This document shows positions 37,174-45,992 of a DNA stretch of 64,000 nt, one piece after another (the first letter of the stretch is position 1; the number at the start of each line of letters is the position of its first letter). This DNA comes from Arenibacter algicola. GTDB taxonomy: Bacteria > Bacteroidota > Bacteroidia > Flavobacteriales > Flavobacteriaceae. Where the stretch lies: assembly GCF_000733925.1 (NCBI RefSeq), contig NZ_JPOO01000001.1:62001-126000 (forward strand), given 5' to 3'. The notes under the pieces are model-generated. The model saw only the letters and a list, made by a program, of their open reading frames with translations, searched no databases and had not been told where the DNA came from. The position numbers and the translations under genes were made by a program.

Positions 37174-38114
37174 TCCGGATAAAGGAAGTAAAATTATTCA
37201 CCTATTTAATAATTCTAATTTTTACTTTTTTTGGAGGATTATCGGTAAACGCCCAAGAAGTTGTTCCCGTTTGGCCCGCTGCAGTGCCAAATTCCATTGA
37301 GGATAAGGATTACAAAGAGCTGCTGACCTATGATGATGCCCAAGAAATTAGGGGAGTCAGTAAGGTTACCAACCCTAGCTTGACTGCTTATTTGGCCGAT
37401 GAAAATATATCCAGTGGTACTGCCGTAGTTATTTGCCCAGGAGGAGGTTATTCCCATTTGGCCATCAATAAGGAGGGGTACAAAGTAGCTAAATGGTTTA
37501 ATAGTATTGGAGTATCGGCATTCGTTTTAAAGTACAGGCTGCCTAGTGACCTTATTATGATAGACAAGACTATCGGGCCCCTTCAAGATGCACAAGAGGC
37601 TTTACGAATGCTAAGGCGGAATGCGGACAAATGGAAATTGAATCCCAACAAAATTGGCATAATGGGCTTTTCTGCCGGTGGCCATCTTGCTTCAACGCTT
37701 GCCACCCATTACGGGGAAGAGGTTTATGCATCCGATACCATAAGCGCCAGGCCGGATTTCGCTATTTTAATTTATCCGGTAATTTCAATGGAAGATGGTA
37801 TTACGCACAATGGTTCCAGAAAAAATTTGTTGGGAGACAATGTCAGTGCTGATTTAATTGATAAATATTCCAATGAAAGACAAATAGATTCCAAAACACC
37901 TCCTACTTTTCTGATACATGCTGTGGATGATAAGGCTGTACCTGTAGAAAATAGTATTAATTACCTATTAGGGCTTAAGGAGAATACCGTGCCTACAGAA
38001 ATGCATATATATGAAAATGGAGGCCATGGTTTTGGATTGGGTAGGGAAGGAACCAATACTTATTGGCCAGAGTCCCTTAAAAGGTGGTTGATAGTAAGTA
38101 ATTTTGTGCAATAA
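37170..38114 (+). CDS. Alpha/beta-hydrolase esterase (acetyl-xylan/pectin acetyl esterase-like)
   Basis: The 314-residue secreted serine esterase has a signal peptide (GGLSVNAQ), an oxyanion segment VVICPGGGYSHLA, nucleophile elbow GFSAGGHLAS, Asp in HAVDDKAVPVENS and His in GGHGFGLG. Close relatives are annotated as acetyl-xylan or generic carbohydrate acetyl esterases. In this locus, removal of acetyl groups from pectin or rhamnogalacturonan is the likely job. The ATG overlaps the GH105 stop in ATGA, so it is the third gene of the GH106 operon. Confidence 0.87.
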   Translation: MIRIKEVKLFTYLIILIFTFFGGLSVNAQEVVPVWPAAVPNSIEDKDYKELLTYDDAQEIRGVSKVTNPSLTAYLADENISSGTAVVICPGGGYSHLAINKEGYKVAKWFNSIGVSAFVLKYRLPSDLIMIDKTIGPLQDAQEALRMLRRNADKWKLNPNKIGIMGFSAGGHLASTLATHYGEEVYASDTISARPDFAILIYPVISMEDGITHNGSRKNLLGDNVSADLIDKYSNERQIDSKTPPTFLIHAVDDKAVPVENSINYLLGLKENTVPTEMHIYENGGHGFGLGREGTNTYWPESLKRWLIVSNFVQ

Positions 38115-38152
38115 TAGAAGGTGTTAATAGTTCCGGGCTTTCTTGAAGGAAT

Positions 38153-38872
38153 TTAGAATTTTATATGTTGCCTTTCCATTTCATCAAGGGCCATTTGGGC
38201 AACCAAGGTTGCACCAGTTACCGATAGGTGTGTATTGTCCTCAATGCCATCTGGCCTATGCGCATTTTCCCCAGGGGCAAAATGTAGATGGAGTTTTTTA
38301 GAACCTTCAACACCATAGGATATTTCCATTTGTTCGGTCAATAATTGTAAATCTATAAAAGGCACTTTTAAATCCTTGGCAACCATTCTAGTTACCAAAG
38401 GATAGGCTCCATGGGTGTCTATCAATACACCGTTTTCATTAAAATTTCGTCTGCTAATGGAACTTAAAAGAATAGGGAATGCCCCTTTATGCCTAGTTTC
38501 CTCTACAAAGCGTTCGAGGTTATAACGGTATTGGGTATGCGGGTTGGTATATCGGGTTGAATCTTGTTGCTTTTGGTCATTATGGCCAAATTGGATAAAT
38601 ACATAGTCTTTAGGTTTTATGGCATCCAATACTTTTTGCCACCGCCCTTCTGAAATAAAGCTACGACTGCTCCTGCCATTTACGGCGTGGTTTCGTATAT
38701 GGACAGCACCGTCCAATAAGTGGGGCAGCATCTGCCCCCAACCGCGCTCTGGATTGTGTTCAGGGTCAGGTTTATCGGCCATGGTAGAATCCCCAATGAG
38801 GAATAAGGTAGATTTTTCTTGGGAATGCATCAAAACACTAAAGGCGAAAAAACAAACTATAAGGTATTTCAT
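38153..38872 (-). CDS. Rhamnogalacturonan acetylesterase, CE12 SGNH-hydrolase type
   Basis: The 239-residue SGNH hydrolase has a short signal peptide. It has block I GDSTMADKP (catalytic Ser), block II with NHAVNGRSSRSF, block III FGHNDQK, and block V DNTHLSVTGA carrying the catalytic Asp and His. It matches rhamnogalacturonan acetylesterases, which remove acetyl from galacturonate in rhamnogalacturonan-I. It is transcribed leftward from the CE8 gene 55 bases away, so CE8 and CE12 form a methyl/acetyl esterase unit driven from the operator at 40035. Confidence 0.92.
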   Translation of the reverse strand: MKYLIVCFFAFSVLMHSQEKSTLFLIGDSTMADKPDPEHNPERGWGQMLPHLLDGAVHIRNHAVNGRSSRSFISEGRWQKVLDAIKPKDYVFIQFGHNDQKQQDSTRYTNPHTQYRYNLERFVEETRHKGAFPILLSSISRRNFNENGVLIDTHGAYPLVTRMVAKDLKVPFIDLQLLTEQMEISYGVEGSKKLHLHFAPGENAHRPDGIEDNTHLSVTGATLVAQMALDEMERQHIKF

Positions 38873-38927
38873 AAGCTAATCTTTAGTTTTTTTAAAGGTA
38901 CAGTTCAACTTATATGGGGAGTTATTT

Positions 38928-39956
38928 TCAATCAATTTTGGAATCTAGATACCAATGCGTTGGCAAAGAAGGGTTTTTTTCTGCCAGAATATTATTTAAG
39001 GTATACTTTTTTACCTGCAATTTAGTTAATTGGTGTGACCAAGCGACTCTTGTGGTAGGTTGATAACCCGGACCATCACAGTTATATTCCCCATAAAACG
39101 ATTTTTTTTCCGCTTTTGTATTGGACCAATTGTCCCAGCCAATGGGCAGTATATGATTGCCCATGTGACATTCGATAAAAACTGTTTTGGCGAAGGTTCT
39201 CCATGGCCGTCCCAAATAGACCTCTGTGGCCTGTTGATCAGCCGTAAGTATGCAATTTAGGAAGACATAACCGAAACCTATGCCTTGGGGCGTGGAGGCC
39301 GCTGTGATAAAAGAGTTGGATTTACTATGTATCGTACATTTTTCAAAAACAACCGTGGCATTGCCAAAAATAAAATCGGTGGTTCCCTCTATAAAACAGT
39401 TTTTGAGATATTGTTTAAAACCTTCTCCAGAGGTATACAAGGTATCCTGATTTCCCAAAATGTTACAGTTTTCCAACAAAACCCTATCGGCACTTAGAGC
39501 TAGGGCAACAGCCTGGCCTATTGGTCCGGCCGTATTCTCTATAGTTAGGTTGGCAGCGTAAAAATCGTTCCCTTCCACAAGAAGGGTAGGCGTATGGAAG
39601 GTACTGTTTCTACCCAGAGCTATTTTGTCAAAATAGTCGTCATAAGTAATTATGGTGTTATTTTTATCCTCTCCAATAAGGGACACTTTTGGGTTCCAGG
39701 AGTATACATGGACTTTTTCCTTATATATTCCCGCCTTTACCTTTATGATTACACGTGGGGAAGGGTATGCCTTGGACGCGTTAATAGCGGCTTGAATCGT
39801 TGTATAATCACCACTGCCATCTTTGGCTACCGTAACTTCATAAGGTTCAACATAGGCAATCCATTTTGGCCATGGGTCATGCGGGGAAGTAGATTGTGCC
39901 CCATTAAATGGCATCACTAGTAAAATTAGAAGGAAGGTTTTGTTTGAAAATAGCAT
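38928..39956 (-). CDS. Pectin methylesterase, CE8
   Basis: The 342-residue secreted beta-helix enzyme removes methanol from methyl-esterified homogalacturonan. Hallmarks are VAKDGSGDYTTIQAAINA near the N-terminus, GPIGQAVAL and GNQDTLY (Gln and Asp), DFIFGNA (catalytic Asp) and LGRPWRTFA (Arg, Trp). A signal peptide (LLILLVMPFNGAQS) is present. It is the first gene of the CE8-CE12 unit, with a perfect operator palindrome about 80 bases upstream. Demethylation would prepare the chain for GH28. Confidence 0.95.
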   Translation of the reverse strand: MLFSNKTFLLILLVMPFNGAQSTSPHDPWPKWIAYVEPYEVTVAKDGSGDYTTIQAAINASKAYPSPRVIIKVKAGIYKEKVHVYSWNPKVSLIGEDKNNTIITYDDYFDKIALGRNSTFHTPTLLVEGNDFYAANLTIENTAGPIGQAVALALSADRVLLENCNILGNQDTLYTSGEGFKQYLKNCFIEGTTDFIFGNATVVFEKCTIHSKSNSFITAASTPQGIGFGYVFLNCILTADQQATEVYLGRPWRTFAKTVFIECHMGNHILPIGWDNWSNTKAEKKSFYGEYNCDGPGYQPTTRVAWSHQLTKLQVKKYTLNNILAEKNPSLPTHWYLDSKID

Positions 39957-40034
39957 TACTGTGAGTTTTGTGCGGGTTCATACTTCATCTGCAGTAGTGT
40001 AAGATACCTATTGGATTTCTTTTAAAACAATATT

Positions 40035-40048
40035 TGTAATCGATTACA
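40035..40048. promoter_or_regulatory. Perfect LacI-type operator upstream of CE8
   Basis: TGTAATCGATTACA is a perfect 14-base palindrome, about 80 bases before the CE8 start (39956) and about 300 before the LacI gene (40350). It is the best consensus copy in the window and may also serve autoregulation of the regulator. Confidence 0.8.
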
Positions 40049-40127
40049 CTAATATAGATAAAAAATTATATCTTACCAACCATATATGTCAATCAAGCTG
40101 TAGCCCTTTATTATATTACAGTAAACT

Positions 40128-40186
40128 ACCTCTGGGCAAGCCTGTCTACCGACAAAGGCAGGCAGGTTTTAATCTCGATTATCGAG
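40128..40186. repeat. Composite REP-like palindromic repeat, intact copy
   Basis: GGGCAAGCCTGTCTACCGAC and AAAGGCAGGCAGGT (40134-40167) form an imperfect hairpin. It is followed by the palindrome CTCGATTATCGAG (40174-40186). The inverse of this whole arrangement recurs at 60258-60319 plus 61618-61640, where an IS110 element splits it. Apart from this and the operator at 40035, nothing else is seen in 39957-40349. Confidence 0.65.
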
Positions 40187-40349
40187 TATAGGTATTAAGA
40201 ATTAAGATTGAACAGTCCAGCATAGCAAGGTGTTGTATAATTACGCTAATTTTGCAGCTACTTAAACCTAGAGGGTTGGAGATATCGTCCAACAAGGCAT
40301 CCAATTTTGCAAAGGATACCAAACCAGATTATTGGAATTGATTTAGTTA

Positions 40350-41387
40350 ATGAAAAAGAAAACCACCATTTACGACATTGCGGCCAAACTTGGTCTTACG
40401 GCTGCGACTGTGTCCAGGGCCTTAAACGACAATCCGAAGATCAGCAAAAATACCCGGCAGCTTGTTCTGGACACGGCTATGGAAATGAATTATGAACAGA
40501 ATAAAGTAGCCTTGGCCTTAAAAAGTGGGAAAAGCTATAATGTTGGGGTAATTGTTCCCAGAATAGACAGCAATTTTTTTTCATCGGTTATCCGCGGTAT
40601 TGAAGAAGAGTTGCATCCTAAGGGATATCATGTAATTATATGTCAGACCAATAATCAGGAAAATATAGAAATTGAAAAAATAAACTCGCTCTTAAATGTA
40701 CAGGTAGATGGAATTTTAATGTCTATTTCCAACGCCAATTTGGAGGATAATATGGGCTTTAATAAGTTAATTAGAAGTAAAAGGACTCCTTTAATATTTT
40801 TTGATAGAAAAAAGGATTTAAAAGGGGTTAGCTCAGTGACCATAGATGATTTTAAGGGTGGCTATGATGCCACCAAGCACCTAATAGATCAAGGGTGCAA
40901 GCGTATAGCCCACCTGTCCAACGACCGACAGTTTGAAATTTTCAACAATAGGTTTTTAGGATATAAACAGGCCTTACTTGATAATGGTATTGAATTCGAC
41001 GAAAGTCTGGTTATAGAAACCATGAGTAAGGTGGTGGAGGGCAGAAAATCCGCTAGGGCATTGCTGGATATGGACAGACCACCCGATGCTATTTTTTCTT
41101 CCAGTGATTTTGCGGCTTTAGGGGCTTTACAGGAAATAAAGGAGAGTGGACTTGAAATTCCGGAGGACATTTGTATTGTTGGATTTTCCAACGAACCATT
41201 TACCAAATTTATGGAATTGACCACTATATCTTCAGTAGACCAGTTTCCTATGGAAATGGGGAAAGTGGCGGCCCAAGTTTTTTTGGAAGAGGTAAGCAAT
41301 ACCCAGGACACCAAAATATCCAAAAATATAGTGCTTACCCCTGAATTGATTGTAAGAAAATCGTCCTTAAAACATAAAGAAGGTTGA
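40350..41387 (+). CDS. LacI-family transcriptional regulator of the pectin locus
   Basis: The 345-residue protein has an N-terminal LacI helix-turn-helix (TTIYDIAAKLGLTAATVSRA, then LNDNPKISKNTR) and a periplasmic-binding-protein-like ligand domain (about 60-340). It is the only classical DNA-binding regulator inside the enzyme cluster. LacI proteins bind 14-18-base palindromes with a central CG, and copies of such a palindrome precede six units here, so it is the natural candidate. The effector is probably galacturonate or a downstream sugar acid, but that is inference. It converges with uxaA across a 15-base-pair terminator stem. Confidence 0.94.
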   Translation: MKKKTTIYDIAAKLGLTAATVSRALNDNPKISKNTRQLVLDTAMEMNYEQNKVALALKSGKSYNVGVIVPRIDSNFFSSVIRGIEEELHPKGYHVIICQTNNQENIEIEKINSLLNVQVDGILMSISNANLEDNMGFNKLIRSKRTPLIFFDRKKDLKGVSSVTIDDFKGGYDATKHLIDQGCKRIAHLSNDRQFEIFNNRFLGYKQALLDNGIEFDESLVIETMSKVVEGRKSARALLDMDRPPDAIFSSSDFAALGALQEIKESGLEIPEDICIVGFSNEPFTKFMELTTISSVDQFPMEMGKVAAQVFLEEVSNTQDTKISKNIVLTPELIVRKSSLKHKEG

Positions 41388-41413
41388 AGTAATTATCTAT
41401 TACTTCAACCTTC
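41379..41413. terminator. Bidirectional terminator between lacI-type gene and uxaA
   Basis: GAAGGTTGAAGTAAT (41379-41393) pairs perfectly with ATTACTTCAACCTTC (41399-41413) around a five-base loop. It includes the stop codon of the regulator gene and lies 26 bases from the uxaA stop. It should serve both converging transcripts. Confidence 0.85.
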
Positions 41414-41438
41414 CAAAATATAATTATTAAGCCTATGG

Positions 41439-43049
41439 CTACAAGGATACTCCTCTACGCCATGGAATAAAATCGTTTTGATTCAACAATTTGGCCTTGG
41501 TCTGAATCTTACCACTGGCTACCTCGATTATAAAATCCAACATTTCTTCCGCCATTTCCTCTATGGTTTTTTCACCGCGTATTACCGCTCCAGTTTCAAT
41601 ATCGATTATATCTGGCATTCTTTCCATGAGTTCCGTATTGGAAGATACCTTAATAATTGGGGCAATAGGATTTCCTGTTGGGGTCCCCAATCCCGTGGTA
41701 AACAGGACCACATTGGCCCCCGAGCCTACCATGGCCGTGGTACTTTCCACGTCGTTTCCAGGTGTGCACAATAAGTTAAGGCCGGGTTTGGTTATGTATT
41801 CCCCATAATCCAAAACATCCTGTACCGGGGAGGTTCCCCCTTTTTTGGCGGCTCCTGCCGATTTCATTGCATCTGTAATAAGGCCGTCCTTAATATTTCC
41901 TGGTGATGGGTTCATGTCAAAACCTGAACCTGCATCTACTACCGATTTCTCATAGGCCTTCATTAGCTTTAAGAATTTCTGTCCCTTTTCATCTTCCACA
42001 CATCGGTTTACCAATTCCTGTTCTACCCCGCATAATTCTGGAAACTCGGACAATATGGCCGTTCCGTTCAAAGCAGCCAACAAGTCAGAAACCGCCCCCA
42101 AAGTGGGGTTTGCTGAAATACCTGAAAAACCGTCGGATCCACCACATTCCAAACCAACACGTAATTTGGACAAAGGGGCCGGTTTACGCTCGGCATTATT
42201 GGCTTTTTTAATGGCCTCAAAGGACTCTTTTACAATGGCCGATAACATTTCATCTACCGTACCCATTTGCTGTTGTTCAAAAATAAGAACAGGTTTGTTG
42301 AGGTTTGGATTGATGGTGTTCAAGGCTTCTTTAAAAACACTTATCTGCAGGTTTTGGCAGCCCAAGCTCAATACTGTGGCTCCGGCCACATTGGGATTGT
42401 TAACATAGCCCGCCAATAGTTTGGCCAAGCTTTCGGAATCCTGTCGTATACCGCCACAGCCCCCTGGGTGGGTTATAAATTTCACATCAATATTATCGAA
42501 TACATTAGTGGAATTGTTTTCTACCGAGGCTTCTTCAGGGCTATTGTTCACCAAGGAGCGAAGCAACATCTGGTGGGGATTCACTTTTTGTTTCAAAAGC
42601 TCCTTTTCAAAAACTTCCTTGAGGATTTCTATATTCCTGTTTTCACAAAAGACCAAAGGAAAAAATAGCCATACGTTTTCCGTTCCTACCTGTCCGTCTT
42701 CCCTATGATAGCCAAGAAATGTTTTATTTTTCCATTTTTCGACATTGGGAGCGGTCCAACCAATGGTTTCCGTTTTTCCAAAAACCTTTTCGCTTTGGTG
42801 TTTTACATTTTCGGTGGTGAGAACATCTCCCTTTTCAATTCTACCATTGGCACTTCCAACAAGCACTCCGTACATAAAGATACTGTCCCCGGCTTCAAAT
42901 TTGTGCAGGGCAATTTTGTGTTTGGATTTGACATCCGATATCACTGTAATTTCCTCGCCTTCAAAGGAAATTACCTCTCCTGCCTTTAAATTGACCAAGG
43001 CAACTGCAACGTTATCCGATGAATTTACTTTTATAATTTTACTTTTCAT
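41439..43049 (-). CDS. uxaA: Altronate dehydratase
   Basis: This dehydrates D-altronate to 2-keto-3-deoxy-D-gluconate, the third step of galacturonate catabolism. The 536 residues include an N-terminal SAF-like domain (1-90) and the UxaA core with THPGGCGGIRQDSE, GLECGGSDGFSGISANP and VVLFTTGLGTPTGNPIAP. It is cytoplasmic with no signal. It is downstream of uxaB with a 34-base gap to that gene's stop, so the two form an operon under the operator at 44627. The full length and motifs suggest an active enzyme. Confidence 0.95.
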   Translation of the reverse strand: MKSKIIKVNSSDNVAVALVNLKAGEVISFEGEEITVISDVKSKHKIALHKFEAGDSIFMYGVLVGSANGRIEKGDVLTTENVKHQSEKVFGKTETIGWTAPNVEKWKNKTFLGYHREDGQVGTENVWLFFPLVFCENRNIEILKEVFEKELLKQKVNPHQMLLRSLVNNSPEEASVENNSTNVFDNIDVKFITHPGGCGGIRQDSESLAKLLAGYVNNPNVAGATVLSLGCQNLQISVFKEALNTINPNLNKPVLIFEQQQMGTVDEMLSAIVKESFEAIKKANNAERKPAPLSKLRVGLECGGSDGFSGISANPTLGAVSDLLAALNGTAILSEFPELCGVEQELVNRCVEDEKGQKFLKLMKAYEKSVVDAGSGFDMNPSPGNIKDGLITDAMKSAGAAKKGGTSPVQDVLDYGEYITKPGLNLLCTPGNDVESTTAMVGSGANVVLFTTGLGTPTGNPIAPIIKVSSNTELMERMPDIIDIETGAVIRGEKTIEEMAEEMLDFIIEVASGKIQTKAKLLNQNDFIPWRRGVSL

Positions 43050-43083
43050 TTTAATGACTTCTAATTAGTTTTGTTTTAATGGC

Positions 43084-44529
43084 CTAATACCTTTTGCTGT
43101 AATTGGCAAATCCAACTTCAATACCATTTGTGTCAATTTCTTCCAAAGCAAGGGCCACCGCCTCTGTAAGATTAACGACTTGAGTTAAATCTTCTCCCCA
43201 ATACTCTACATTGCTCAAGACCTTTTTGGCTATTTCCAAATAATTATTGGATTCCCAGATTTTGGCAAAAGCATTCACTATGTCATCACTGTCATTTACA
43301 GGTAGATTCTCTCCTTTCCAGCTGCCTTTATAAAAACGAATAAGGGCTGCAAAGGAAAAGGTGAGATTGGTGGGTATTTTTTTTTGGGTGTCTGCATACT
43401 GCAATAAACTGGGTAAGACCCTCACCTTAAATTTGGAAACAGAATTTAGGGCGATACTGGATAGGTTGTGAATAATAAACGGATTCCTAAAACGGTCCAA
43501 AACCTCTTCTGCAAAGCTGTCCAGCTCTTCCTTGGCCATTGGGAGCGTATGGTTAATTTCATTAAAAATGGCGTTATTAACAAATGTACCCGTAAAATCG
43601 TTGTCTACCGTTTGCTTTACTGTAGTATTTCCATATAAGAGGGAGAAGGGCACCATAGCGGTATGCGCACCGTTTAAGATACGAACCTTTCTTGTTCTAT
43701 AGGGCTGCATGTCCGCAACAATCTTTACATCCAGATCGGTTTTATGAAAGGGCAACTTTTCTTTAAGTTTTTCATCACCTTCAATCACCCAAAGAAAAAA
43801 TGTTTCTGCTGCTACAATTAGATTGTCCTTGTAGTCCAATTGGGAATTGTAAGTCTCAATTTCATCCTTTGGATATCCTGGTACTATTCGGTCTACTAAA
43901 GTATTGTGGAATGTGGAATGCGTATTAAGCCAAGTTTTAAAGTCTTCTCCCAGTTTCCAGTCATCGGCATATTTCAATATTATTTCCTTGAGATTGTCCG
44001 AATTATGATTGATCAACTCACAAGGAATTATAGTTAAACCTTTATTGGCATCCCCTTTAAAATGTTTAAAGCGCTCGTGTAACAGCAGGGTGAGTTTGGC
44101 GGGGAATGAACTCGGTGGCTGCATATCCATTGTATCCGTATTTACATACGCTATACCCGCTTCCGTAGTATTGGAAATAATAAACTGAAGCTCCTCTTCT
44201 TTGGCTAGGCTCAGGTAGTCTTGAAAATTGCTGTAAGGGTCCACTCCTTTTACAATATTGGTGATAAGCTCTTTATGTTGAATCTCCTTGCCCTTCTGAA
44301 TTCCTTTTAAAAATAGAGTATAAAGTCCATCTTGATCGTTCAGCATTTTTACCATTCCCCGGTCTATGGGTTGCACCACCGCTATGCCCGCATCAAAATT
44401 GGCTTCTTGATTTAATTTTTGGAAGGCGTAATCTACAAAGGCCCTTAAAAAGTTTCCTTCACCAAATTGTATGATTTTAATTGGCGGGGTCGATTCTAAA
44501 TTGGTGTTTTTTCTGTTCAATGTTTTCAT
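43084..44529 (-). CDS. uxaB: Tagaturonate reductase (altronate oxidoreductase)
   Basis: This reduces D-tagaturonate to D-altronate with NADH. The frame can be extended to 44643, but that extension runs through the operator at 44627-44640. The ATG at 44529 begins MKTLNRKNTNLESTPPIKII followed by QFGEGNFLRAFVDYAF, which matches the family, so it is preferred (481 residues). The mannitol-dehydrogenase fold is visible, with KVRILNGAHTAMVPFSLLYG. It is the first gene of the uxaB-uxaA unit. Uronate isomerase (uxaC), needed just before this step, is not in the window. Confidence 0.94.
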   Translation of the reverse strand: MKTLNRKNTNLESTPPIKIIQFGEGNFLRAFVDYAFQKLNQEANFDAGIAVVQPIDRGMVKMLNDQDGLYTLFLKGIQKGKEIQHKELITNIVKGVDPYSNFQDYLSLAKEEELQFIISNTTEAGIAYVNTDTMDMQPPSSFPAKLTLLLHERFKHFKGDANKGLTIIPCELINHNSDNLKEIILKYADDWKLGEDFKTWLNTHSTFHNTLVDRIVPGYPKDEIETYNSQLDYKDNLIVAAETFFLWVIEGDEKLKEKLPFHKTDLDVKIVADMQPYRTRKVRILNGAHTAMVPFSLLYGNTTVKQTVDNDFTGTFVNNAIFNEINHTLPMAKEELDSFAEEVLDRFRNPFIIHNLSSIALNSVSKFKVRVLPSLLQYADTQKKIPTNLTFSFAALIRFYKGSWKGENLPVNDSDDIVNAFAKIWESNNYLEIAKKVLSNVEYWGEDLTQVVNLTEAVALALEEIDTNGIEVGFANYSKRY

Positions 44530-44626
44530 GGTCTTTCTTTTGATAATTTTTGTGGCCTTCTGTTTTTTTGTTGGTTTTCCGTGTATGTGATTCCCAAAGC
44601 CATAATGCTCAGTACAATCAACACTT

Positions 44627-44640
44627 TGTAATCGATTGCA
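44627..44640. promoter_or_regulatory. LacI-type operator upstream of uxaB
   Basis: TGTAATCGATTGCA is a near-perfect palindrome about 100 bases upstream of the chosen uxaB start. It ties the cytoplasmic galacturonate genes to the same control as the extracellular enzymes. The rest of 44641-44860 holds nothing I can name. Confidence 0.75.
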
Positions 44641-44860
44641 CAAAAGTAGTATAAATTATGATAATTCCAATTTTTTGAAATTGGATCTGAGTTGTTTATT
44701 TTTCAAGATGCATAAGCCTACAAGTAGGTTAGCGCATAATTTTATTGCCTATCCACTATTTAACCTATATACGGCACCAGCTTGTTGTAGCCTGCTAGTC
44801 AAGGTTACTGACCCTGATTTTAGCTGTTTAAGTAAAAACAGGGGTTGAAATTTCTGATTT

Positions 44861-45904
44861 TCATAGATCAATGACCTTCTTTTCCCTATTGCTTTTTAGT
44901 GCGGCTTCTATGACTCTAATGACATCCATGCCTTCCGTTCCTGTGACCGGGACTAACCCATTATTTCGCAAGGCTTGGTAAATACCTTCATAGTATTCCA
45001 TATAATCCCCATTTAGGGTAGGGACCTGTTCCCTTATGATCTTACCATCTTTTTCGGTATGCAATAGTCCTTTCTCTTTATCCGGTTCTGCGCCCCAATC
45101 CTTGGATCCCGGTATATTTCCGGCCTGAAGTTCAGCTTCCTGAATATCGGCTTTGGATTTAATGAAGGTGCCCTTGGTTCCGTTCATAATATTTCCTGGC
45201 AAAGCCTCTCGGACATAATAGCTTGATTTTAAAATGACCCTATGGGTGCTATAGAATAATTTTATATCAAAGTAGTCCCCTACTTTGGAATTGGGGCGAT
45301 AGGTATCCAGATCGGCAAAGACTGCATTTGGCATACCGAACAGCACCAATGCCTGATCTATCAAATGTGAACCCAAGTCATATATACTTCCAACGGCGGC
45401 TGTGGGTATTTCCTTATGAAGCTTGTAACTCAGCCCTGGGTCATAACGATCATAATGAATCTCTGCTTCAACAATGTTTCCAAGCCATCCCTCATCCAAA
45501 ATCTTTTTGACCGTTTTAAAATCACTGTCATATCTTCTGTTATGGTAAACGGAAAGTGCTACATTTTTTTCCTTCGCTAACTGGATCAGTTCTTCCGCCT
45601 GTTCAACAGTTGCAGTGAACGGCTTTTCTACAACTACATTTTTTCCGGAATTGATGGCCTGTTTGGCAAAATCATAATGTGTAACACTTGGGGTATTTAC
45701 AACTACCAGTTCAATATTTTGGTCTGCCAACATTTCTTCCAAAGTGCGGAAGGTTTTTATGTTTGGATATTTTGCCTGGGCGTTGTTTTTGGTCCTTTCC
45801 CAAACTCCGTATAAATTGAAGGCCGGATGTACCTCAATGAAGGGAGCGTGAAAAACGTATCCGCTCATTCCGAAAGAGCATAAAGCTGTGTTTATAGGTT
45901 TCAT
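44861..45904 (-). CDS. Gfo/Idh/MocA-family NAD(P)-dependent oxidoreductase
   Basis: The 347-residue cytoplasmic oxidoreductase has an N-terminal Rossmann fold (TALCSFGMSGYVFHAPF), the family motif VVEKPFTA with Lys, and a C-terminal Gfo/Idh/MocA domain with YDLGSHLIDQALVLFG. Members oxidise or reduce sugars and sugar acids; the substrate here cannot be read from sequence. It lies 88 bases downstream of the TRAP transporter genes on the same strand and next to uxaAB, so a role in uronate or related sugar-acid metabolism is plausible. Confidence 0.9.
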   Translation of the reverse strand: MKPINTALCSFGMSGYVFHAPFIEVHPAFNLYGVWERTKNNAQAKYPNIKTFRTLEEMLADQNIELVVVNTPSVTHYDFAKQAINSGKNVVVEKPFTATVEQAEELIQLAKEKNVALSVYHNRRYDSDFKTVKKILDEGWLGNIVEAEIHYDRYDPGLSYKLHKEIPTAAVGSIYDLGSHLIDQALVLFGMPNAVFADLDTYRPNSKVGDYFDIKLFYSTHRVILKSSYYVREALPGNIMNGTKGTFIKSKADIQEAELQAGNIPGSKDWGAEPDKEKGLLHTEKDGKIIREQVPTLNGDYMEYYEGIYQALRNNGLVPVTGTEGMDVIRVIEAALKSNREKKVIDL

Positions 45905-45992
45905 TGGTTTAAAGGTTTTAATTATAATATATAAGTTTTCAATAATAATGCTCTATTCCCAAGCAATTTCAAATGCACCCGGTCATCTCAAT

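Noticed and set aside
44530..44643. N-terminal extension of uxaB
   Set aside because: The added 38 residues match no uxaB protein and would place the operator inside the gene.
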